Assembly (NCBI GenBank): GCA_010024385.1
Contig: RGHD01000005.1
Coordinates: 1 to 57,533, forward strand
Source of the DNA: Actinomycetota bacterium
GTDB lineage: Bacteria; Actinomycetota; Actinomycetes; Nanopelagicales; Nanopelagicaceae
Direction: 5' to 3'
Length of the DNA: 57,533 bases
In this document: one piece after another, positions 44,740 through 53,956 of the stretch
Position numbering within the stretch: the stretch's first letter is position 1
Layout: the number at the start of each line of letters is the position of its first letter
The notes under the pieces: model-generated
Seen by the model: only the letters and a program-made list of their open reading frames with translations
Databases searched by the model: none
Told to the model about the DNA's origin: nothing
Position numbers and translations under genes: made by a program

Positions 44740-47700
44740 TTAACTTGCGTCAGATTCGCGCAAACGCTGAGAAATAACTTCAGTTACACCATCACCACGC
44801 ATAGTCACGCCATAGAGTGCATCGGCAATCTCCATTGTGCGCTTTTGGTGAGTAATGATGATGAGCTGAGAACTTGCACGAAGCTCTTCCAAAATTACTA
44901 GTAAACGTCCAAGATTAATATCATCAAGGGCCGCTTCAACCTCATCGAGGACATAGAATGGGCTAGGACGCGCTTTGAAGATTGCAACTAACATGGCAAC
45001 AGCAGTCAACGACTTCTCTCCACCAGAGAGCAGAGACAATCTCTTAATACGCTTTCCTGGTGGCCGAGCTTCCACATCAACACCACTTGTCAGAGGATTA
45101 TCTGGATCAGTCAAAATCAAGCGGCCATCGCCACCTGGGAACAAGCGAGAGAAAATATCTTCAAAATGAGTCGCGGTTGATTCAAAAGCTTCCATGAAGA
45201 TTGACTGCACCCGATCATCAACTTCTTTGATGATATCCAACAAATCCTTCTTCGTGTTCTTCAAATCTTCTAACTGCTCAGCTAAGAACTTCAAGCGCTC
45301 TTCAAGTGAAGAGAACTCTTCTAGGGCTAAAGGATTAATCTTGCCGAGCAAGGCCAAAGAGCGCTCTGCTGAAGCCAAACGTTTTTCCTGTTGATCACGG
45401 CGGTAAGGGATGAGTTCGGTAGTGACAATTTCTCCAGCTTCATTTTCAAAAAATGTTGGAACATCTTTATCTGGACCGTATTCAGAAACCAGAACTTGAG
45501 TGTCTATTCCAAACTCTTCCATTGTCTTATTTTCAAGTGTTTCGATACGCATACGTTGTTCAGCACGTGCAATCTCATCCTTGTGAACACTTGAAGTAAG
45601 TTGCTCAAGTTCGGCAGTTAATTCACGGCCTCGTGTGCGAACAGCGAGTGTCTCACCATCTCTGGTAGTGCGTGATTCTTCTAGACGAGCACGCTCTGTT
45701 GCAGCTTTAGCAATAGAGCGCTCAATATGAATTAGAACTTCGTATGCAGCTTCAGCAATATCTTGAGATATAACTGCCGCTCGCGCACGAGCACCACGAC
45801 GCAGAATTGCACGCTCAGATGCTTCACGCTCATTTCGCGCTGAATCTTCAAGGGCTTTAGCACGTGCTGCAACTGAATCCACGCGCTCTTCAATTGTTCT
45901 AACAGCTAATCGAGCCTCAACTTCGGATGTGCGAGCAAGTGAGACAGCATTGCGTAAGTTTTCAGTGAAAGTGTGATCAGGTTCTGCAACTGCGCCTTGT
46001 TGGTGTAACTGGTTCTGTGCAATAACTAATTCACCCTCATCACGTCTTTTGGCAGAGCTAGCTTCTTGTATTGAGGCATTGAGACGCTCAACTTCAGCTA
46101 GAGCAGATTTCATATTCTGTCCAGAAACAGCGAGCTGCTCAGTTATGGATGCAATGTGAGCATCTGATTCATTGAGCTTTGAGAGTGCTACATCAAATGA
46201 GCTCTGGCAATCTGCGACCTCAGTAGTTGCAGTTGCAATCTCGAATTTGAGTCGATCACATGTGTGAGTAATCTCAATTAACTTGGTCTCAAGGCTTTCA
46301 ATCAACGCCTTAATTTCAATTAGTGAAGATGAAGATTTAGAACCACCGCGCGCACTGGACTTAGTGATTAGATCGCCATCTCGTGTAACAACATTTACTG
46401 ATGGATGTGAGCGAAGAATTGCCTCAGCATCACGTGCATTTTCAGCCACAACAGTTGAGGCCAAGAGCGATGAAATGAGTTCACCTATTGAATGTGAGCG
46501 TATATGAGATGAAAGTGCGTCTAATCCTGATGGAATATTTGAATTTCCAATAGTGCCTGCCTCATATACCAAAACATTAGCTTGTCCTAAGTTTTGATTG
46601 CGCAGAGTTGTTAACGCAGTTACTGCCGAAGATAAATCTTGAACCACGATTGCATCAGCTAATGATCCAAGAGCTGCAGCTGCTGCTGACTCCCAACCGT
46701 TATCAATTTCAATTAAGGAAGCTATTGAACCCAGGATATGAACTCCCCGTGAATCGCGCATGAGAGCCGATGCCCCATCGCGATTTTGTGAAGTTAACTT
46801 CATCGCTTCTAACTTAGATTCAACAGCATTTCTCTCACGATCTGCAGCACGCTCAGAATCAATCAAAGCATTTAATCTAGCTTTTGATGCATCCAGTGCT
46901 GACTTAGCGCTTTCAAAAACAGAATCAAGACCTAGTTCACCAGAGTCAGCGCTAGCAATTTCAAGTTCAAAGGAGGCGTATTCACGTGATGCACTATCAG
47001 CGCGATGTTGGGCATCATCACGGGCTTTAGTAAGGCGTGCGATTTCTTCAGCGATGGCTTCTAGGCGGGCCTTTAGAGATTTGATGTGCCCCTCTTGACG
47101 CGCAGTACCTTCACGAGCATCGGCGATAGCGCGCATTGCTGCAGCAATTTTATCTTCATCCATCTTTAACGCTTGCTCGGCATTTGCAAGTGCAGAAGTT
47201 GCTGCAGCTAGAGCCGCGCGAGAATCATTCATATTGTTTCTTAATGCATTTTCTTCATTGCGCAAAACTCGAGCCTCTTTTTCTAGCGCTTCTGGGTCAC
47301 GGCCAGCTGAACGGGCTTCTTCTGCTTCCTCATTAAGAAAGCGTGAGCGCTCTTGTGCAAGGCTCTGTGTTCCACGGAACTTTTCGCGCAAAGAATTTAA
47401 CTGGTAATACGTTTCTTGTGCTTGTACAAGTAATGGAGTCTCAACTGCTGACTGTGCCTCTAAAGCTTCTTCACGAGATCGAATTGTTTCAAGTTCTCTC
47501 TCAACTTCTGCACGCTTTTGACGCAATGCAGTTTCATCGGCTACCTCTGCATCGAGTGTGCGAGACATCGAAATAAAATCATCTGCAAGCAAACGAAGTT
47601 TTGCATCACGCAGATCAGCCTGAATAGTTGCTGCCTTTTTGGCAACTTCTGCTTGCTTACCTAGTGGGCGAAGTTGTCGACGAAGTTCAACAGTTAAATC

Positions 47701-48276
47701 TTGAACACGTGCCATGTTGGCTTGCATCGAATCAAGTTTGCGCAAAGCTTTTTCTTTACGTTTACGATGCTTGAGAACACCGGCAGCTTCTTCAATAAAT
47801 CCTCGGCGCTCTTCGGGCGTTGCCATCAAAATTGCATCTAGCTGACCCTGACCAACAATGACGTGCATTTCGCGGCCAATACCTGAATCACTGAGTAGTT
47901 CTTGAATATCGAGTAAGCGCGAAGCTTCGCCGTTAATTTGATATTCAGACTGGCCATTACGGAAAAGAATGCGAGAAATAGTGACTTCGGTGTAATCGAT
48001 TGGTAGCGCGCCATCAGTGTTATCAATTGTTAACGAAACTTCTGCGCGTCCAAGAGGTGCACGTCCGCTAGTTCCGGCGAAAATAACATCTTCCATCTTG
48101 CCGCCACGAAGGGATTTGGCGCCCTGTTCTCCCATAACCCATGTCAGAGCATCAACTACGTTACTTTTACCTGAACCATTAGGACCAACAACACAGGTAA
48201 TGCCTGGTTCAAGACGCAAGGTAGTGCTAGAGGCAAAGGACTTGAAGCCCTTTAAGGTCATGCTCTTGAGATACAC
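44740..48276 (-). CDS. smc: Chromosome segregation protein SMC
   Basis: This 1178-residue ATPase has the N-terminal Walker A (VGPNGSGKSNVVDALTWVMGEQ, as GPNGSGKS around 32-39), a first coiled coil, a hinge (about 500-650), the second coiled coil, and the C-terminal ABC signature LLSGGEKSLTAVAM with Walker B YVLDEVEAALDD. It condenses and segregates the chromosome with ScpA/ScpB, which are not in this window. GTG at 48276 is the start, backed by TAGGTT 6 nt upstream. In most Actinobacteria mutM sits between rnc and smc; here that gene is absent. Confidence 0.95.
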   Translation of the reverse strand: MYLKSMTLKGFKSFASSTTLRLEPGITCVVGPNGSGKSNVVDALTWVMGEQGAKSLRGGKMEDVIFAGTSGRAPLGRAEVSLTIDNTDGALPIDYTEVTISRILFRNGQSEYQINGEASRLLDIQELLSDSGIGREMHVIVGQGQLDAILMATPEERRGFIEEAAGVLKHRKRKEKALRKLDSMQANMARVQDLTVELRRQLRPLGKQAEVAKKAATIQADLRDAKLRLLADDFISMSRTLDAEVADETALRQKRAEVERELETIRSREEALEAQSAVETPLLVQAQETYYQLNSLREKFRGTQSLAQERSRFLNEEAEEARSAGRDPEALEKEARVLRNEENALRNNMNDSRAALAAATSALANAEQALKMDEDKIAAAMRAIADAREGTARQEGHIKSLKARLEAIAEEIARLTKARDDAQHRADSASREYASFELEIASADSGELGLDSVFESAKSALDASKARLNALIDSERAADRERNAVESKLEAMKLTSQNRDGASALMRDSRGVHILGSIASLIEIDNGWESAAAAALGSLADAIVVQDLSSAVTALTTLRNQNLGQANVLVYEAGTIGNSNIPSGLDALSSHIRSHSIGELISSLLASTVVAENARDAEAILRSHPSVNVVTRDGDLITKSSARGGSKSSSSLIEIKALIESLETKLIEITHTCDRLKFEIATATTEVADCQSSFDVALSKLNESDAHIASITEQLAVSGQNMKSALAEVERLNASIQEASSAKRRDEGELVIAQNQLHQQGAVAEPDHTFTENLRNAVSLARTSEVEARLAVRTIEERVDSVAARAKALEDSARNEREASERAILRRGARARAAVISQDIAEAAYEVLIHIERSIAKAATERARLEESRTTRDGETLAVRTRGRELTAELEQLTSSVHKDEIARAEQRMRIETLENKTMEEFGIDTQVLVSEYGPDKDVPTFFENEAGEIVTTELIPYRRDQQEKRLASAERSLALLGKINPLALEEFSSLEERLKFLAEQLEDLKNTKKDLLDIIKEVDDRVQSIFMEAFESTATHFEDIFSRLFPGGDGRLILTDPDNPLTSGVDVEARPPGKRIKRLSLLSGGEKSLTAVAMLVAIFKARPSPFYVLDEVEAALDDINLGRLLVILEELRASSQLIIITHQKRTMEIADALYGVTMRGDGVTEVISQRLRESDAS

Positions 48277-48282
48277 GCGGTA

Positions 48283-48288
48283 AACCTA
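48283..48288 (-). promoter_or_regulatory. -10 hexamer TAGGTT for smc-ftsY
   Basis: Minus-strand TAGGTT ends 6 nt before GTG 48276; no Shine-Dalgarno sequence. It lies in the 40-bp gap after rnc. Confidence 0.42.
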
Positions 48289-48316
48289 TCGCGCCACGTG
48301 CTTGTTTTTAGCGATA

Positions 48317-49009
48317 TTACTGCTCGGGCAGCTCAGTTTTTAGAGTTTCATATGCAATACGGGCCGCAACTTGCTCAGCTTCTCGCTTGCTCTTTCCAGT
48401 TCCCACCGCCACAGCGTTTCCAGCAACCATTGCCGTAGCCGTGAAATCTTTATCGTGATCTGGCCCCTGTTCAGTAAGAACGTATTCAGGTGCACCTTTT
48501 CCAAGGCTAGCGGCTAACTCTTGAAGAGCCGTCTTGCCATCTAAACCTGCTCCGCGCGTAACGGCTGAATCCATAGTTGATGCAATCAATCGGCGCACAA
48601 TTTCAGAGCATTTCTCAAAGCCGCACTGAAGATAAATTGCTCCAATTAAGGCTTCTAGCGCATCGGCAAGAAGTGAGTTTTTATCACGGCCATTTGTAAC
48701 TTCTTCACCTTTTCCAAGGCGAATATATTGTCCAAGTTCTAATGTGCGCGCAATGTCTGCGAGCGCACGCATGTTTACTACACCTGAGCGCAATGGTGAT
48801 AAACGTGATTCATCTAAATCGGGGTAACGTTTGTAGAGTTCTTCGGTAACAATTAAACCGAGTACGGAATCTCCAAGAAATTCAAGACGCTCGTTAGTTT
48901 CTTTACTTGCAGATTCATAAGCAAATGAGCGATGAGTAAAAGCTAACTCCAGAAGTGAGGGTTCAAGTTCAACCCCCAACGCTTCATTGAGCATAGAACT
49001 AACGATCAA
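48317..49009 (-). CDS. rnc: Ribonuclease III
   Basis: This 230-residue double-strand RNase processes rRNA precursors and antisense duplexes. The catalytic signature ERLEFLGDSVLGL holds Glu43 and Asp47, a second metal pair lies in DALEALIGAIYL, and a C-terminal dsRNA-binding domain (about 160-228) ends KSKREAEQVAARIAY. The TTG at 49009 overlaps the rpmF stop by 4 bp (TTGA); ATG at 48994 (MLNEALGVELEP) is an alternative start and neither has an ideal ribosome-binding site. The rpmF-rnc order is conserved in Actinobacteria. Confidence 0.93.
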   Translation of the reverse strand: MIVSSMLNEALGVELEPSLLELAFTHRSFAYESASKETNERLEFLGDSVLGLIVTEELYKRYPDLDESRLSPLRSGVVNMRALADIARTLELGQYIRLGKGEEVTNGRDKNSLLADALEALIGAIYLQCGFEKCSEIVRRLIASTMDSAVTRGAGLDGKTALQELAASLGKGAPEYVLTEQGPDHDKDFTATAMVAGNAVAVGTGKSKREAEQVAARIAYETLKTELPEQ

Positions 49010-49179
49010 ACCTCTAGAACTTGGCGGCGGTTATATGTACCGCATGTTGGACATGCTGTGTGTTGAAGCTTTGGGGATTGGCATTGTCCGCATGTTGCTA
49101 AAGAGGCGGCAGTTGTCTTCCACTGGCTACGGCGTGAGCGCGTCTTTGAACGCGACATTTTTCGCTTTGGTACTGGCAC
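49006..49179 (-). CDS. rpmF: 50S ribosomal protein L32
   Basis: This 57-residue protein opens with MPVPKRKMSRSKTRSRRSQW, is rich in Arg/Lys, and has a zinc-ribbon of two CxxC pairs (Cys30/Cys33 in TCGQC and Cys43/Cys46 in ACPTC), ending RRQVLEV. The start is GTG with AGAGG about 8 nt upstream. Keeping all four cysteines means a zinc-dependent L32, the C+ form. It lies between DUF177 (the usual L32 partner gene) and rnc, overlapping rnc by 4 bp. Confidence 0.95.
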   Translation of the reverse strand: MPVPKRKMSRSKTRSRRSQWKTTAASLATCGQCQSPKLQHTACPTCGTYNRRQVLEV

Positions 49180-49271
49180 GGTTCGAACCTCTTCTTATCT
49201 ATTTCTAAAAGCAGCGGTGGCTGCAAGGGGTAAGTATCCCCCAAAAGGGCTAATTCTTGAAATCGGCCTCC

Positions 49272-49838
49272 TTACTCCAGATCCAGCCCATTCAGGGAGG
49301 CCCAGCGGGCATCGAAAACCTCATGAGCATGATCTGCTGGCAGCTCAGCCCACTTGCCGCCACACTCTGGACATAGCCCACGGCAATCATCACTGCAGAG
49401 TGGATTAATCGGAAGATCGAGAACGATGGCATCTCGAATAGGTGGTTCTAAATCCATGATGTCACCATCCATCATCAACTCATCATCTTCGCCTAAATCA
49501 TCCTCATCATCGTTTTTTTTCTTCTTCTTTGGTCGCTCTAACTTCTGGGCATAGTAGTAGAGCTCTTGCACTTTACGTTCAATCTCTATTTCAACTGGAT
49601 CTAAGCAGCGTATGCATTCACCTTTAGCGATTGCAAAGATATCGGCAGTGAGCAAGATGCCTTCAGTAACTGATTCCAGGCGGGCATCAACCTCAATTAC
49701 TTCTCCAGCGGGGACGGATATGAGTTCGACTCCCAGTTTTTCGAGAAGTTTGATGTCGAGTTCATACTCCTTCATCTCCCCTGCGCGACGTGCAAGCTCA
49801 TGGGTATTGAGCTTAAAAGGCTCCGGTAAGCGTGCCAT
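49272..49838 (-). CDS. DUF177/YceD-family protein
   Basis: This 188-residue protein matches the YceD family, encoded next to rpmF in most bacteria and implicated in 23S rRNA accumulation. Elements seen are LNTHELARRAGEMKE at the start, ECIRCLDPVE with a CxxC, and a second cysteine cluster CSDDCRGLCPECGGKW near residue 149-164 that likely binds zinc. An unusual charged insert, a run of lysines then Asp/Glu (about residues 103-128), separates the halves. The 92 bp between this gene and rpmF hold no recognisable feature other than the L32 ribosome-binding site. It is 5 bp from the preceding gene. Confidence 0.88.
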   Translation of the reverse strand: MARLPEPFKLNTHELARRAGEMKEYELDIKLLEKLGVELISVPAGEVIEVDARLESVTEGILLTADIFAIAKGECIRCLDPVEIEIERKVQELYYYAQKLERPKKKKKNDDEDDLGEDDELMMDGDIMDLEPPIRDAIVLDLPINPLCSDDCRGLCPECGGKWAELPADHAHEVFDARWASLNGLDLE

Positions 49839-49843
49839 AGGAG

Positions 49844-50326
49844 TTAGTCGGCATCTGAGAGTTGCGAAAGAACATCTTTGTCATTTGCACCAGCAAGACG
49901 CTCTCGGCCACGTGCAACCGCATCTTGAGTCTTATTTAAAATTACCTCTAACGTGGCCAAACGACCATCAATATACTCCTCAACTTCTTGCTTCTCTTGT
50001 TCACCTAATGTGCGGGCTTCATCGAGAATCTTGCGGGCTTCATCACGTGCCATTTGAACAATTGAAGTCTGCTCAACCATTCTTGCCACATCTTCTCTAG
50101 CCATTGCAATCATCTGCTCGGCGCTAACTCGACCTTCTTCAATAATTGCATCTCGAGCTGCAAGAAGTTTTTGTGCTGATTCAAGATCAGTAGGAAGTGC
50201 AGCACGCGCTTCATCGAGCAGTTCTAGCATTTCACCACGGTGTACTACGCAGCTAGCAGAAAGTGGGACCCCACGAGCTTCTTCAACCATAGTGATTGCA
50301 GATGTTAACTTTTCAACTGAATCCAT
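49844..50326 (-). CDS. DivIVA-like coiled-coil protein (cell division initiation protein family)
   Basis: This 160-residue, highly charged, mostly helical protein has heptad-like runs (LLDEARAALP, RDEARKILDEART, EVEEYIDGRLATLEVIL). Actinobacteria carry a similar gene between coaD and DUF177, often annotated as a cell division initiation or ATP-synthase-like protein, with DivIVA-like coiled coils. No membrane segment or catalytic motif is visible. It starts 2 bp after coaD, so it belongs to the coaD unit. Its exact role is not known; a scaffolding or polar-growth task is a guess from the coiled-coil content. Confidence 0.75.
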   Translation of the reverse strand: MDSVEKLTSAITMVEEARGVPLSASCVVHRGEMLELLDEARAALPTDLESAQKLLAARDAIIEEGRVSAEQMIAMAREDVARMVEQTSIVQMARDEARKILDEARTLGEQEKQEVEEYIDGRLATLEVILNKTQDAVARGRERLAGANDKDVLSQLSDAD

Positions 50327-50328
50327 TT

Positions 50329-50808
50329 TTACTTCCCGCCTACTCGAAGTTTGAGTGCTGCATTTATCGATGCTGGCACCATCGTGGAAACATCTCCCCC
50401 GTAATGGGCGAGTTCTTTAACTAATGATGACGATAAGAATGAGTGAACGGGTGAAGTTGCCATAAACATAGTTTCAACTCCTGAGCCTTGCAGGTTTACT
50501 TGGGCCATTTGAAGTTCGTAATCAAAATCACTCACTGCTCGCAATCCTTTAACAATGGTTTGAATCGAATTGCTCTTGCAGTAATCAACCAGCAAACCAG
50601 ACCATGAATCAACACTGACATTAGAGAGATGAGAGGTGGTGTCACGAATCATCTCAATACGCTCAGCAACTGAAAATAGAGAGGATTTTGTGCGATTCTC
50701 AAGAACGGCAATCACAACATGTTCAAAGTGAGCACTTGCACGAGCAATGATATCGAGATGACCAAATGTGATTGGATCAAAGGATCCAGGACAAACCGCG
50801 CGTCTCAT
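50329..50808 (-). CDS. coaD: Phosphopantetheine adenylyltransferase
   Basis: This 159-residue hexameric enzyme joins phosphopantetheine and ATP to give dephospho-CoA. CPGSFDPITFGHLDII (residues 5-20) holds the nucleotidyltransferase TxGH motif, and ISTRS-type C-terminal elements appear as SSSLVKELAHYGGDV. The ATG has TAGCGT 7 nt upstream and no Shine-Dalgarno sequence, so it leads its own transcript although rsmD is only 29 bp away. It supplies CoA for the acyl-CoA ligase and beta-oxidation enzymes also in this window. Confidence 0.95.
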   Translation of the reverse strand: MRRAVCPGSFDPITFGHLDIIARASAHFEHVVIAVLENRTKSSLFSVAERIEMIRDTTSHLSNVSVDSWSGLLVDYCKSNSIQTIVKGLRAVSDFDYELQMAQVNLQGSGVETMFMATSPVHSFLSSSLVKELAHYGGDVSTMVPASINAALKLRVGGK

Positions 50809-50815
50809 GGTCTAA

Positions 50816-50821
50816 ACGCTA
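50816..50821 (-). promoter_or_regulatory. -10 hexamer TAGCGT for coaD
   Basis: Minus-strand TAGCGT ends 7 nt before ATG 50808 (spacer TTAGACC). It shares GCTAGCGT with the acyl-CoA ligase promoter. Confidence 0.5.
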
Positions 50822-50837
50822 GCAAGAGATGGGTAAG

Positions 50838-51416
50838 TTATCCATTCTTAGGCGTGTAATTGCCATAGAAAATCGTGGCCTGCCCATAGTTGCGTTCGCG
50901 CAATGCGCTATAGCCTTCTGGCCATAAAAAATTAGAACGCTTTGCCGTGCGCTCAACTGCTATCACCGCATCATCTTTAAGGAATGAGCCGGCATGTAAC
51001 TTACTTAAAATCTCTTGAATCTCTACATCTAAAAAATCAAAAGGCGGATCAATATAAACTATGTGGTATTTCTCTTTCGGTGCATCGCTCACAAATCTTT
51101 GAGCTGACATTGAGTAGAGATGAAAATTTCCTGCAGGCTTATTTTTATTGACAAGCTCAAAGTTGTTCTCAATTGTCTTTTGTGCTTCAGGATCTTTTTC
51201 AACGATGTGAACAAGAGTTGCTCCACGCGAAAGGGCCTCAAGTGCAATTGCGCCAGATCCTCCAAATAAATCTAAAACGTGGAGCCCTATAAAATCACCA
51301 AACTCAGATAGCAGGGAAGAGAACAAGCCTTCACGTGCGCGATCTGAAGTTGGGCGTGTGGCACCGGCAACTGTGCCCAATGTGCGACCCTTTGCAACGC
51401 CTGCAATGATTCTCAA
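50838..51416 (-). CDS. rsmD: 16S rRNA (guanine966-N2)-methyltransferase
   Basis: This 192-residue SAM enzyme has RIIAGVAKGRTL at the start, TRPTSDRAREGLFSSL, the SAM-binding LDLFGGSGAIALEALSRGA (as DLFGGSGAIALEA) and the catalytic IDPPF. It modifies one guanine of 16S rRNA in assembled 30S subunits. TTG at 51416 is the start: it lies 4 bp after the recG stop and has AAGGG 8 nt upstream; longer versions would overlap recG. The recG-rsmD-coaD order is typical of Actinobacteria. Confidence 0.93.
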   Translation of the reverse strand: MRIIAGVAKGRTLGTVAGATRPTSDRAREGLFSSLLSEFGDFIGLHVLDLFGGSGAIALEALSRGATLVHIVEKDPEAQKTIENNFELVNKNKPAGNFHLYSMSAQRFVSDAPKEKYHIVYIDPPFDFLDVEIQEILSKLHAGSFLKDDAVIAVERTAKRSNFLWPEGYSALRERNYGQATIFYGNYTPKNG

Positions 51417-51420
51417 CGCA

Positions 51421-53592
51421 TCAACCCTTATCCAAATAATCCACGGCCATATCATTGGCCATCGAGTTCAATTCTTTCTTAAGCGCAGGATAACTTGATA
51501 AATCTAATGATGTCGCAATTAAATCCTGGGCGGCTGCTCTTGCCTTTTCGATCAACTCTTCATCACGCAAAACCCGAAGTAGGCGCAGATGTGACTGAGT
51601 TCCAGATTGAGATGCACCTAAAACATCTCCTTCTCGGCGCTGTTCTAAATCGATACGAGAAAGTTCAAATCCATCAACGGTTCCTGCAACTGCATCTAAG
51701 CGTTCACGCGCTGGAGTTTCGGCCATGGCATTTGTTACTAGCAAACAGAGTCCAGGTGAAGTTCCACGTCCTACACGACCGCGCAGCTGGTGAAGCTGTG
51801 AAACTCCAAAGCGATCTGCATCCATAATCACCATAATCGTTGCGTTTGCAACATCCACACCCACTTCAATAACTGTGGTTGAAACCAAGACATCTATTTC
51901 ACCGGCGGTAAAGGCTTTCATGGTGCTTTCTTTTTCTTCATTACTAAGGCGCCCATGCAGCATTGCAACGCGCAAACCGGCTAAATCCCCCGCATGCAGG
52001 CGAGGTGCAAGCTCTTCAACTGATGCAATATCACTTGATTCTGTGCCAAAGAGAAAATCAATATCAGCGTTCTCATCACTTCCGGCGGCAATACGTGGTG
52101 CAACAACGTATGCCTGATGTCCTTGCCCCACTTCTTCACGGATGCGTGCCCAAGCACGTTCTAAATATGTTGGCTTCTCCATGACAGGAATGACATGCGT
52201 TGTGATGGGCTGACGTCCAAGTGGAAGCTCACGCAAGGTTGAAACATCTAAATCACCAAAGACTGTCATAGCAACCGTTCGTGGAATTGGTGTAGCAGTC
52301 ATTACAAGTAGATGTGGAGGCTTTTGTGCTTTTTCCTTAAGTGCATCACGTTGTTCAACACCAAAGCGGTGCTGTTCATCAACAACAATGAGACCTAAAT
52401 CTTTGAACTCAACTTTCTCACTCAGCAATGCATGTGTTCCAATAACGATTCCTGCATCACCAGATGCAGCTAGAGAAAGTGCCGCTTTGCGTGCTGCAGC
52501 GCTTTGGGAGCCAGTAATGAGAGTTACTTGTGTGGCACCTTCTTGTGATCCCAGAGTTCCACCTTGTGCCAGCGGACCTAAGAGTTTTTCTATTGTTCGC
52601 AAATGCTGAGCGGCTAGAACTTCAGTTGGTGCAAGCAGTGCTGCTTGTCCCCCGCTATCAACAACTGCCAACATTGCACGCAGCGCCACAATCGTTTTAC
52701 CTGAACCAACTTCACCTTGTAATAATCGATGCATCGGATGGTCTTGGGCTAAATCAGCTTCAATTTCAGCGCACACAGCCTTCTGTCCACCAGTTAGTTT
52801 GAAAGGCAATGAAGCATCAAAGGAATCCAAAATTCCTCCTTTGATCACTTTGCGGGAGGCGGTATTGAGCTTTCTTAATTCATTGCGGCGCAAAACTAGA
52901 AGTGATTGAAGTAAGAAAGCTTCATCAAAAGTTAATCGCTCACGAGCGTTTTCTGCTGAATCAAGATCTGCTGGACGGTGCAGCTGAACTAATCCCTGGT
53001 GCAAGGTGGGATAGCCAAAGCTTTTTCTAATGTGCTCAGGTAGGAAATCTTGCACTTCATCGAGTGAATCAATGGCCATCTCAACACATTTGGATATCTT
53101 CCACGATGGCATCTTCGCACTGGCTGGATAAACCGGCAGATACTTTCCCGCAAATGAACTTGCTGCAGCATCAACATCATTGCCATCTGGAATCATTTCG
53201 TAATCAGGATGGGCTAACTGCTTCTTGCCGTTAAAGACTCCAACTTTTCCGGCAAATAGACCTTGACGTCCAGGCTTTAACTCTTTCTCTCGCCACGCTT
53301 GATTGAAGAAAGTCAGTGAGAGTTTGTCGGTGCCATCGGTGACTACTACTTCAAAGATGCTTCCCTTGCGCCCACGCAGCGGCCTGTTAGATGAGCTAAG
53401 AACTTCGGCCAGAATAGTTACTTCATCACCCGCTACCAACTCTGAAATATCTGAGAGCTCTCCTCGCACTAAATACCTACGCGGATAGTGGCGCATCAAA
53501 TCGCCAACGGTTCTTATGTCAAAAGTATCGGCAAGAACTTTGGCAGTGCGATCTCCTATAACTGAGGAGAGTTTGCTCTCAAGATTTGCCAT
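51421..53592 (-). CDS. recG: ATP-dependent DNA helicase RecG
   Basis: This 723-residue superfamily-2 helicase reverses stalled replication forks and processes Holliday junctions. The N-terminal wedge/OB-fold (about 50-145) is followed by helicase motifs GEVGSGKT (motif I), DEQHRFG (motif II), TATPIPRT (motif III) and QLRGRVGRG (motif VI). The C-terminal region is complete. It diverges from rpmB across a 168-bp region. In many Actinobacteria a DAK2/FakA-like gene sits between rpmB and recG; it is absent here. A TAGGAGAG sequence lies about 9-11 nt before the ATG. Confidence 0.95.
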   Translation of the reverse strand: MANLESKLSSVIGDRTAKVLADTFDIRTVGDLMRHYPRRYLVRGELSDISELVAGDEVTILAEVLSSSNRPLRGRKGSIFEVVVTDGTDKLSLTFFNQAWREKELKPGRQGLFAGKVGVFNGKKQLAHPDYEMIPDGNDVDAAASSFAGKYLPVYPASAKMPSWKISKCVEMAIDSLDEVQDFLPEHIRKSFGYPTLHQGLVQLHRPADLDSAENARERLTFDEAFLLQSLLVLRRNELRKLNTASRKVIKGGILDSFDASLPFKLTGGQKAVCAEIEADLAQDHPMHRLLQGEVGSGKTIVALRAMLAVVDSGGQAALLAPTEVLAAQHLRTIEKLLGPLAQGGTLGSQEGATQVTLITGSQSAAARKAALSLAASGDAGIVIGTHALLSEKVEFKDLGLIVVDEQHRFGVEQRDALKEKAQKPPHLLVMTATPIPRTVAMTVFGDLDVSTLRELPLGRQPITTHVIPVMEKPTYLERAWARIREEVGQGHQAYVVAPRIAAGSDENADIDFLFGTESSDIASVEELAPRLHAGDLAGLRVAMLHGRLSNEEKESTMKAFTAGEIDVLVSTTVIEVGVDVANATIMVIMDADRFGVSQLHQLRGRVGRGTSPGLCLLVTNAMAETPARERLDAVAGTVDGFELSRIDLEQRREGDVLGASQSGTQSHLRLLRVLRDEELIEKARAAAQDLIATSLDLSSYPALKKELNSMANDMAVDYLDKG

Positions 53593-53760
53593 GGAGGCAT
53601 TCTCTCCTACTGTGCCTCACTAGCAGTGGAGCGTTTCAGGCTCAGTAGCTGGCACTCAAGTGCGATTTTGCCTTGATTGGCGTCAGCCCCCACGTTCGCG
53701 ATACCCTTACGCCTTGTCCGTTAAGGACTACATTCGTTTACATATAAGAGGAGTACCGCT

Positions 53761-53946
53761 GTGGCATCAACATGCGATATCTGTGGCAAAGGGCCCAGCT
53801 TTGGCAATAACGTTTCACACTCTCAGGTAAAGACACGTCGCCGCTGGAATCCAAATATTCAGCGCATCCGTACCTTGGTAAAGGGAAACTCCAAGCGTCA
53901 AAACGTCTGTACTTCATGCCTCAAGGCTGGAAAAGTTACACGCTAA
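53761..53946 (+). CDS. rpmB: 50S ribosomal protein L28
   Basis: This 61-residue protein has the L28 opening [19 protein letters not shown], the [11 protein letters not shown] core, and a C-terminal CTSCLKAGK, giving two CxxC pairs (the zinc-binding C+ form, matching the C+ L32 here). The GTG start has AGGAG 7 nt upstream, a normal leader unlike most genes here. An intrinsic terminator follows 23 bp after the stop, sitting inside thiL's last codons. The 168 bp upstream hold no other gene. Confidence 0.95.
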   Translation: MASTCDICGKGPSFGNNVSHSQVKTRRRWNPNIQRIRTLVKGNSKRQNVCTSCLKAGKVTR

Positions 53947-53956
53947 CTAGTTTTGC

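Noticed and set aside
49160-49200. GGTTCGAACC upstream of rpmF resembles a tRNA T-loop
   Set aside because: On neither strand do the flanks form an acceptor stem, D-arm or anticodon arm; the sequence overlaps the L32 start codon region.
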